The position numbers and the translations under genes were made by a program. Below are positions 7,724 to 13,621 of a stretch of 13,621 nt of DNA, one piece after another. The stretch comes from Candidatus Symbiothrix sp. GTDB lineage: Bacteria; Bacteroidota; Bacteroidia; Bacteroidales; Azobacteroidaceae. Position 1 is the stretch's first letter. Every line of letters starts with the position of its first letter. The DNA lies in assembly GCA_031270525.1 (NCBI GenBank), contig JAISXN010000183.1, positions 1 to 13,621 on the forward strand, given 5' to 3'. The notes below the pieces were generated by a model. That model was given only the letters and a program-made list of their open reading frames with translations, made no database searches and was not told the origin of the DNA.

Positions 7724-7785
7724 ATTGCTGTGTTCATATTTGGCAGAAAAGAGCACCATTTTCTTATGCCGCGTTCGTACTTTTG
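7724..7785 (+). promoter_or_regulatory. Promoter of the susCD operon: conserved upstream box plus -7 element
   Basis: TACTTTTG at 7778-7785 matches TAnnTTTG, putting transcription start near 7792 and giving a leader of about 34 nt before the susC ATG at 7826. The core CATATTTGGCAG at 7735-7746, with CTG at 7728-7730, repeats the box upstream of the esterase gene at identical distances; 19 of 23 positions agree across 7724-7746 and 796-818. No TTTG stands at the usual -33 distance, which fits an activator-dependent promoter. Otherwise the 154-nt gap between 7671 and 7826 holds nothing recognisable. Confidence 0.6.
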
Positions 7786-7825
7786 CTTGCAAATTTTTAT
7801 TATCACAAATTTAATTTACTAAATC

Positions 7826-10800
7826 ATGCAAAAACATTTACAAAAAACAAAACGAACGATTGTATTCTTTTTGCTGTTTTCATGCCTGTTGAGTATTTCG
7901 AGCGCTGCGGCGCAGGATTACAAAATCACGGGAACAGTAACAGACTCAAAAGGTGAAGCCATTATCGGGGCTGTTATTGTTGTGCAAGGCAGCAAGACAG
8001 GAACAATTACCGATGTAGATGGGAATTTCAGTTTGCAGGTTTCTTCTGCGGCTGAGCAAACCATCGAAATTTCGTATATCGGCTACACAACAATAACGCT
8101 GAAAACAAAAGCCGACAGTCCGGTACGTGCGGTATTGGAAGAAAATCTTCAGACGCTCGACGAAGTTATAGTAGTAGGTTATGGTACTCAGAAACGTGCA
8201 ACGATGACTTCGGCCGTTGCGCAAATAAAAGGCGAGAAGATTGCCGCATTGCCTAATCCGCGTCTTTCTACCGGCATTGGAGGTCAGGTGTCGGGTGTAA
8301 TTACTTTTCAGGAAAGCGCTGCTCCCGGCGCTGATGCAGCCACCATTTATGTTCGCGGTTCGCAGCCGCTCATACTTGTGGATGGAGTTGAACGTCCCGG
8401 CGACCGCATTGATACCGAAGATATCGAATCGGTGTCGGTGTTGAAAGATGCTTCGGCTGTGGCGCCTTACGGTTTGAAAGGCGCTAACGGCGTTATCCTG
8501 ATTACGACAAAACGGGGCGCTGCCGGAAAATTTTCGGCTACGTACACCGGTAACGTGAGTTGGCAAAAACCCATGAACCACCCTGAGTTTATGGGTTCCG
8601 CCGATTATTTTGAGTTTCGCAACAAAGCTTACGAAATGGATGGACTTGCAGGTCAGATGATGCCTGCCGAAGAAATAGAACTTTATCGCAACGGCTCCGA
8701 CCCCAACCGCTATCCGGACACCGACTGGGTCGGAAATTACATGGGAATTTCCAATGCAACCAAACATAACGTTTCAGTTACGGGCGGAACCGACAGAATC
8801 AAGGTCTTTACCTCGTTCGGTTACGTCTATCAGGGAAGTATGTTTCATGCACAAGACTACAACCGTTTTACGGGACGTGCGAATATAGATATTCAGGCGA
8901 CGACGACGACAAAAATTTCAGTTGACAATTCGTTTATGAAAGATATTGTGAGTCGCGACGGTTTGGACGCGAGCACCATCATGGAACGCCTCTACCGCGC
9001 CGTACCTTTCGAAGTGGACAGATACACCAACGGCTTGCCGGCATTCCAGCAATCGTTGGGAATCAGTATGTATGAAGGCATTTATCATCGCGAAGACTAC
9101 AGCGATATGAATGATATTTCCAATTCCAATCTCACCATCGAACAGCAACTACCATTTATAAAAGGTCTTTCCGCCAAAGTTTCATTCAACTACGACAAGC
9201 AGCACAAAGACCTGAAAAACTGGATTAAACCGCTCATATACTATAATTTGAATCCTGTAACCGGCGAATATGATCAAATTGACCAGTCGAGTACGGTAAA
9301 ACCGTCTTTGAGCCAGGAATATAAACGCTGGGACTGGTACACCTTCAATGGTGCGCTGAATTATGGCAACTCGTTTGGGAAACATCATATCACCGCTCTT
9401 GCGCTTTTTGAAGCTCGTTGGCAAAAGGCGACGAACCTGCTCGCTTCCAAATCGGAGTTTGATTTCAATATTCCCGAACTTTCGCTCGGAACTCCCGATC
9501 AAACCAAATGGGGATTAAGCGGAACATCGTCCGAAGAAGCGCAATATGGCGTTGTAGGACGTATCGGTTACGATTTCAATCAAAAATATTTGGTCGAATT
9601 GGCCGGTCGTTACGACGCAACCTACAAATATGCACCGGGACGCCGCACCGATTTTTTCCCCTCTCTTTCGATCGGATGGCGAATTTCGGAAGAAGAATTT
9701 ATGCCTTTCCGGGAAACAATCAACAACCTGAAACTCCGCGCTTCGTATGGTAAATCGGGCTATCCGGGAGGCGAAGCATTTTATTATATGCAAACTTACG
9801 GGGTAAACAACAGTTACATTTGGGGAAGCGGCGATACGGAAGTACGCGAACAGGGCATTTATGCCAACAAAGAACCGAATACCAACCTCACGTGGCAAAC
9901 CGTATGGAAATCGGACTTCGGATTCGACCTCAATATGTGGAACGGACTGTTTGGACTGGAATTTGATTACTACCACGAAAAACGCAACGACATCATTCTC
10001 GGCCCGCAAACCGAAGTAACTACGGAATATGGTATTCAATTGGCCGATGAAAACTATGGAATTGACGGCCGGCATGGAATTGACGTTACATTGAGCAACC
10101 GCACCGGAATAACTAAAGATTTCACGCTTAACAATTCTTTTGTGTTCACATACACACGCCATCAAACCATTAAGGCTAACGAAAATAGAGCGTCGCTTTA
10201 TAATCCGCGCCGCCGCCAGACAGGGCTTTCAAGCGGACAACTTTGGGGCTATCAATCGGCGGGACTTTTTGCCGGCGAAGAAGAAATAAAAAATTGGGCG
10301 TATCAAGCTGCCGGTACGCTGCCGGGCGACATTAAATACGTTGATCAAAACGGCGACGGGAAAATCGACAGCGAAGATATTGTGCGCATCGGCCGCTCAA
10401 TGATCCCGGAAATTATGTGGGGATACAACCTGAAAGCCGAATGGAAAGGTTTCGATCTGACATTATTTTTCCAGGGCACGGGACGTTCCGATTATTATTT
10501 GGGAACAGCCGACCGCGGTGTACGCCGCCCCTTTGCCGACAACAAGGCGCGTGTCGAACATTACGATTCGTGGACTGCGGATAATCCGAATTCCAATGCA
10601 AAATATCCCCGTTTGCGTTCGACCGAATTTGCCATGAATTATGCCGCTTCCGACTTCTGGGTTATCAATTCGTCGTATGTGAAACTCAAATCCCTTGATT
10701 TGGGATATACGCTGAAATCGAAATATGCTAAAAAAGCAGGTATGCAAAATCTCCGTATCAACGCCAATTTTTACAACGTGTGGACAATATTTACCCGTGC

Positions 10801-10888
10801 GTCGAAAGATTTTGATCCCGAATCGCAGAGATTCTCGGCTTATCCGCAACAGTTTATCTCTACCGTTGGACTCACCGCAACGTTTTAA
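7826..10888 (+). CDS. SusC-like TonB-dependent outer-membrane glycan transporter
   Basis: This 1020-residue protein imports oligosaccharides across the outer membrane using TonB energy, working with SusD. Residues 1 to about 29 are a Sec signal (SSAAAQ). Residues about 31-110 are the carboxypeptidase-regulatory-like beta-sandwich typical of SusC (ITGTVTDSKGEAIIGAVIVV, VDGNFSL, ISYIGY). The SusC signature DEVIVVGYGTQKR begins at Asp112. The plug follows (IYVRGSQPLILVDGVERPGD, DIESVSVLKDASAVAPYGLKGANGVILITTKRG, to about 232), then the 22-strand barrel ending in the terminal phenylalanine of VGLTATF. The length is normal and the frame intact. It is the first gene of the susCD operon behind the boxed promoter, with susD 48 nt downstream. 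The ATG has no clear Shine-Dalgarno sequence, normal for this phylum. The transported glycan cannot be named from sequence. Confidence 0.96.
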   Translation: MQKHLQKTKRTIVFFLLFSCLLSISSAAAQDYKITGTVTDSKGEAIIGAVIVVQGSKTGTITDVDGNFSLQVSSAAEQTIEISYIGYTTITLKTKADSPVRAVLEENLQTLDEVIVVGYGTQKRATMTSAVAQIKGEKIAALPNPRLSTGIGGQVSGVITFQESAAPGADAATIYVRGSQPLILVDGVERPGDRIDTEDIESVSVLKDASAVAPYGLKGANGVILITTKRGAAGKFSATYTGNVSWQKPMNHPEFMGSADYFEFRNKAYEMDGLAGQMMPAEEIELYRNGSDPNRYPDTDWVGNYMGISNATKHNVSVTGGTDRIKVFTSFGYVYQGSMFHAQDYNRFTGRANIDIQATTTTKISVDNSFMKDIVSRDGLDASTIMERLYRAVPFEVDRYTNGLPAFQQSLGISMYEGIYHREDYSDMNDISNSNLTIEQQLPFIKGLSAKVSFNYDKQHKDLKNWIKPLIYYNLNPVTGEYDQIDQSSTVKPSLSQEYKRWDWYTFNGALNYGNSFGKHHITALALFEARWQKATNLLASKSEFDFNIPELSLGTPDQTKWGLSGTSSEEAQYGVVGRIGYDFNQKYLVELAGRYDATYKYAPGRRTDFFPSLSIGWRISEEEFMPFRETINNLKLRASYGKSGYPGGEAFYYMQTYGVNNSYIWGSGDTEVREQGIYANKEPNTNLTWQTVWKSDFGFDLNMWNGLFGLEFDYYHEKRNDIILGPQTEVTTEYGIQLADENYGIDGRHGIDVTLSNRTGITKDFTLNNSFVFTYTRHQTIKANENRASLYNPRRRQTGLSSGQLWGYQSAGLFAGEEEIKNWAYQAAGTLPGDIKYVDQNGDGKIDSEDIVRIGRSMIPEIMWGYNLKAEWKGFDLTLFFQGTGRSDYYLGTADRGVRRPFADNKARVEHYDSWTADNPNSNAKYPRLRSTEFAMNYAASDFWVINSSYVKLKSLDLGYTLKSKYAKKAGMQNLRINANFYNVWTIFTRASKDFDPESQRFSAYPQQFISTVGLTATF

Positions 10889-10936
10889 TAATGTAAAATG
10901 TAGAATAAAAAATGAAAAATATTAAAATATAAGCAG

Positions 10937-12817
10937 ATGAAAAAACTTAAATTAATATCAGTAATGCTTGCCGTCCTGTTTGTTTCGGCTTGCAGCGATT
11001 TTCTGGACATTACGCCTAATGACCGTATTTCCGACGATGGAATATGGACAAGCCCGGCCGCCATCAAGCAATATGTAAACGACGTATATAACTCCATCAA
11101 CGGGCCATTGTATATTTGGAGCAGTCGTAATAACCGCGATAATATCGGCGGCGCACGTGCTATTTTCGACTGTTTTATGACCGGCGACCTGTGGTATCAC
11201 AGCGGAAGGTTGTATAATTATACACAGTGGAACAAATCGAGTAGCATGGATGCCCTCAACCGGTGGACGGATTGTTACACCAATATCCGCAAGGTAAACA
11301 CGGCTATCGACAATCTGGAAAAAACCACCGCTTTGGGTACGGAATTTAAAGAACGTTATCTGGGCGATATGTATTTTTGGCGGGCGATGCTCTACTATGA
11401 ACTGTTTCGTTTCTATGGTAAAGTGCCCATTATTGACCATGCGCAAAACCGTCACGAAGAAGATATTTTCAATGCCCGCGACAGGGAAATTGTTGTGGTA
11501 AACTTCTTTATAAGCGACTTTGAAAATGCCGTGAAACGGCTTCCTGCCAATATCCCGAATGCCGAACTCGGACGCGCCACCAAAGGCGCTGCACTCGGAA
11601 TGTTATCCACCGCTTACCTGTATTTGGCAGACGTGATGCCTTATGTCGAAGACCCATCGACTTTGCCTTTTGATCCGAAAGAATATTACCGCTTGTCTTA
11701 CGAAATTGCCGATCTTTTCATTACCGGAACCAAGGCAAGCGACGAAACGCTGGCTCGGCTCGACATAACCGATCGCAACGTCCTTGTGGGAAAATACAAT
11801 CTCTTCGGAAGAAATGCAGCCGATAAGACACAGGCTTTCCAGGATTTGTTTTATGCAGCCAATGAATACAACGAAGAAGTAATTTTCGATATTCAGTTTA
11901 CCGACAAATTCCCGCAAGCATGGGTATCAAGCGAACGGCGCGGACACGACTTGATGGGTATTTCACACCCAGGCAGTTACGCCGAAAACACCGACGGGTC
12001 GTATGGTGGATGGGGAAACAACAATCCGACACAAAATCTGGTGGATGCGTTCCGTATGGCGGATGGTAGCCCGTTCGACTGGAACAATCCCCAACATGCG
12101 GCAAATCCCTACGAAAACCGCGAACTCCGTTTTTATGCTTCCATACTTTACAACGGATGTCCGTGGCGCGGCGATATTCTTTATACCTCGACAAATCTGG
12201 TCGTAAAACACCCGACAAAGCCGCAGTATCAGTTTCAGACGAATCCGCAAAAACGCGGAACAGCCAACTACGGCGATACGGGCTATTACCTGCGAAAACT
12301 GATCGACCCCTCGAAACGCGGCGGAACACCCTGCCGTTATGCTCCCTGGGAAGGCGCCGACCAAAACATTATCGTGCTTCGTTATGCCGAAATTTTACTC
12401 ACTTATGCCGAAGCTAAACTCGAATACGACCGGAGCGCCGACCAAAGCGTTTATGATGCGCTAAATGCAGTGCGCGACCGCGGCGGTTTATCTGCTTTGT
12501 CGAGCTTGGATTATCTTGCGCTGCAAACTCAAATTCGCAACGAACGCCATATCGAATTGTGTTTTGAAAACAAACGTTATTTCGATATTATGCGCTGGCG
12601 CAAAGGACCCGAAATCATCGGGCAGGATGTTTACGGAATAGATATAACCTACAGTGCGGAAAACAATGGTCAGCCGGATGCAAAAGTAATAACCGCTTAC
12701 AATCGCGTTTTGCTCACTTCCAAATCGTTTGAAGCTCCGAAAAACTACCTGATGCCCATACCCGACGCCATAGCAGGCAGAAATCCAAAACTTTTACCGG
12801 ATAATCAGGGATGGTAA
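10937..12817 (+). CDS. SusD/RagB-family outer-membrane glycan-binding lipoprotein
   Basis: This 626-residue surface lipoprotein forms the lid of the SusC transporter and binds glycan. A lipobox LFVSAC places the lipidated cysteine at residue 19, followed by the usual SusD opening SDFLDITPNDRISDDGIW. The helical TPR-like scaffold is recognisable in YTNIRKVNTAIDNLEK and YLGDMYFWRAMLYYELFRFYG. The conserved RagB/SusD block RNERHIELCFENKRYFDIMR lies around residues 532-551, and the C terminus (YLMPIPDAIAGRNPKLLPDN then QGW) is typical. At 626 residues it is slightly longer than many homologues. The 48-nt spacer from susC is AT-rich with no terminator, so the two are co-transcribed. SusD sequences diverge with substrate, so the target glycan is not predictable here. 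Confidence 0.96.
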   Translation: MKKLKLISVMLAVLFVSACSDFLDITPNDRISDDGIWTSPAAIKQYVNDVYNSINGPLYIWSSRNNRDNIGGARAIFDCFMTGDLWYHSGRLYNYTQWNKSSSMDALNRWTDCYTNIRKVNTAIDNLEKTTALGTEFKERYLGDMYFWRAMLYYELFRFYGKVPIIDHAQNRHEEDIFNARDREIVVVNFFISDFENAVKRLPANIPNAELGRATKGAALGMLSTAYLYLADVMPYVEDPSTLPFDPKEYYRLSYEIADLFITGTKASDETLARLDITDRNVLVGKYNLFGRNAADKTQAFQDLFYAANEYNEEVIFDIQFTDKFPQAWVSSERRGHDLMGISHPGSYAENTDGSYGGWGNNNPTQNLVDAFRMADGSPFDWNNPQHAANPYENRELRFYASILYNGCPWRGDILYTSTNLVVKHPTKPQYQFQTNPQKRGTANYGDTGYYLRKLIDPSKRGGTPCRYAPWEGADQNIIVLRYAEILLTYAEAKLEYDRSADQSVYDALNAVRDRGGLSALSSLDYLALQTQIRNERHIELCFENKRYFDIMRWRKGPEIIGQDVYGIDITYSAENNGQPDAKVITAYNRVLLTSKSFEAPKNYLMPIPDAIAGRNPKLLPDNQGW

Positions 12818-12858
12818 ATAATTAATAATTAAGAATTAAGAATTAAAAATTAAGAGTT
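12818..12858. repeat. AT-rich short tandem spacer (AATTAAGA-like units)
   Basis: The spacer between susD and the lipoprotein gene consists almost wholly of variants of AATTAAGA and AATTAAAA. Such oligonucleotide spacers are frequent between genes in some Bacteroidota. It contains no terminator, so the lipoprotein gene is probably in the susCD transcript. Confidence 0.6.
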
Positions 12859-13272
12859 ATGAATAAGAAGATATTAAAATACGGTTTTCTGCTTTTGATT
12901 TGCGCTTTGACGGGTTGTATGGAAAAAGTAGAGATAGAAATTCCCGAAGATTACGATGCGGCATTAATTACCGGCGTAAACGTATATCGCGCTTCTAAAG
13001 AAGGCGACAGTGAATTTGTAAAAGGTGACCCGGTGAAACCATTGACTTCAACCGTTGAGATTGACAACGAAATGAAAACGGTTATAACAAGGCTTACCAC
13101 AGAAGAAGATCTTACTAAATTGAAGGTTTCGCTGACGATTTCGTCGGGTGCAACCATTATCAATTCATTTGGCGGTCAAATTCAGGATTTTTCGCAAGTG
13201 CGCACGGTCGAAATCGAATCGCCGAGCAAAAAGGTGAAAAATACATGGACGATAGAAATCATTAGTCAATAA
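12859..13272 (+). CDS. Small PUL-encoded lipoprotein, possible accessory glycan-binding protein
   Basis: This 137-residue protein starts with a lipoprotein signal (MNKKILKYGFLLLICALTGC) that puts the lipidated cysteine at residue 20; the acidic residues after it (MEKVEIEIPEDYD) fit surface export in this phylum. The rest reads as one small beta-sandwich: LTKLKVSLTISSGATIINSF, then QIQDFSQVRTVEIESPS and the final strand WTIEIIS. This arrangement of an 'S.gA.I' strand, then 'DFS' and a terminal 'W.IEI' strand, resembles the DUF5018-like modules found at the start of many PUL surface glycan-binding proteins, an identification by eye only. It is far shorter than full SusE/SusF-type proteins, so it may be a single-domain accessory subunit or anchor. 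It follows susD by 41 nt in the same orientation. Confidence 0.8.
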   Translation: MNKKILKYGFLLLICALTGCMEKVEIEIPEDYDAALITGVNVYRASKEGDSEFVKGDPVKPLTSTVEIDNEMKTVITRLTTEEDLTKLKVSLTISSGATIINSFGGQIQDFSQVRTVEIESPSKKVKNTWTIEIISQ

Positions 13273-13289
13273 GAAAGACAATATCATGA

Positions 13290-13553
13290 ATCCGTTTTGA
13301 GAATGTGAAAATCAGCACGATGGGCAAAGGAACACTCGAAGAGGCTTCTATCAATCTCAATGAATATGCAGGTGCTTATCCCGAAAACCGAATGTATGGA
13401 CAGGTTTATCCTTCGAGCGGATTTTTCTTCCGGCACGTAAAAAACATTTCACTGAAAAATGTAGAATTAACGGTGCACAATAAAGATTTTCGTCTGGCAA
13501 TTATTTTCGACGATGTATTTCAGGCAACTATAAACAACTTGAAATCCGATTAA
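13290..13553 (+). pseudogene. Truncated remnant of a GH28-like gene (duplicate of the GH2-GH28 tail)
   Basis: Bases 13290-13551 repeat 7378-7639 with six changes, every one G to A or C to T relative to the upstream copy. Translated, the frame gives the last part of the GH28-like beta-helix (IRFENVKISTMGKGTLEEAS onward) and stops at TAA 13551-13553; the first ATG in this frame is at 13305. It lacks all catalytic segments. Just before the junction an ATG at 13286, in the context atcATG shared by the esterase and susC starts, meets TGA after four codons in another frame. This fits a gene that once began here and lost its middle by an internal deletion. An assembly chimera is the main alternative. 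Confidence 0.8.
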
Positions 13554-13621
13554 TAAATTTCCGGTTTAATCGTTCGATATTCCGTAATCTGCCTTGCACT
13601 GTCATCAATGGCCAAGCCGAC
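13550..13621 (-). CDS. C-terminal end of an unrecognised convergent gene (partial)
   Basis: Read on the minus strand from the window edge, an open frame of 23 codons ends in TAA at 13550-13552. It includes DDSARQITEYRTIKPEIY, with a protein-like composition, whereas the plus-strand frames here carry stops. Its stop codon overlaps the stop of the GH28 remnant tail to tail. I do not recognise the family; a PUL regulator would be a reasonable neighbour but nothing visible proves it. The short length makes the call tentative. Confidence 0.4.
   Translation of the reverse strand, partial: VGLAIDDSARQITEYRTIKPEIY

Noticed and set aside
7946..8767. Long minus-strand open frame (273 codons) within susC
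   Set aside because: It is a shadow of the susC frame, which has clear family motifs throughout the same interval.
12818..12858. CRISPR-like or regulatory repeat
   Set aside because: The units are short, AT-only-like and contiguous without spacers; this is ordinary low-complexity intergenic sequence.
7378..13551. Diversity-generating retroelement (template and variable repeat pair)
   Set aside because: The two 262-bp copies differ at only six sites. The changes occur at both G and C (appearing as A and T in the second copy), not specifically at template adenines, and no reverse transcriptase is present.

Overview
The window comes from a member of the Bacteroidota and holds most of a polysaccharide utilisation locus (PUL). 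The organism assignment rests on an adjacent SusC/SusD pair, a Por-type (type IX secretion system, T9SS) C-terminal sorting domain on the first enzyme, TAnnTTTG-type -7 promoter elements, start codons without clear Shine-Dalgarno sequences, and AT-rich oligonucleotide spacers between genes. Sequence alone does not fix the order or genus.

Layout. Positions 1-317 hold no gene I can support, only a small nested palindrome (40-73) and a strong hairpin (144-169) that would terminate leftward transcription. At 318-699 (minus) lies a small secreted protein gene whose signal-peptide start is out of frame with its body. A divergent promoter region follows. The first plus-strand unit is a three-module exported esterase (922-3612: GLUG-rich region, SGNH sialate O-acetylesterase-type domain, T9SS sorting domain), then, 7 nt later, a GH2 beta-mannosidase fused in frame to a GH28-like beta-helix (3620-7671). 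The GH2 part is broken by a single-base frameshift at about 4835-4837, so it reads as two open frames (3620-4912 and 4873-7671). The second unit starts from its own promoter and encodes SusC (7826-10888), SusD (10937-12817) and a small lipoprotein (12859-13272). After that comes a 262-bp near-exact copy of the 3' end of the GH28 region (13290-13551), which is not a functional gene, and the C-terminal end of an unrecognised convergent gene (13550-13621, minus).

How the genes fit together. SusC and SusD would form the outer-membrane transporter and glycan-binding lid, and the small lipoprotein is probably an accessory surface protein. The esterase would be exported by the T9SS and remove O-acetyl groups outside the cell. 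The GH2-GH28 protein has only a Sec signal and probably acts in the periplasm on imported oligosaccharides. The enzyme mix suggests an acetylated, beta-mannose- and probably uronate-containing glycan; this is inference.

The most notable observations are: (i) a 12-bp identical core inside a 19/23-matching box, placed at exactly the same distance (43 bp, start to start) upstream of a TAnnTTTG element at both transcription units, a candidate operator for one shared regulator; (ii) the GH2-GH28 fusion and its frameshift; (iii) the duplicated GH28 tail, in which all six differences from the upstream copy are G-to-A or C-to-T. I see no CRISPR array, tRNA, rRNA, complete insertion sequence or obvious new defence system.
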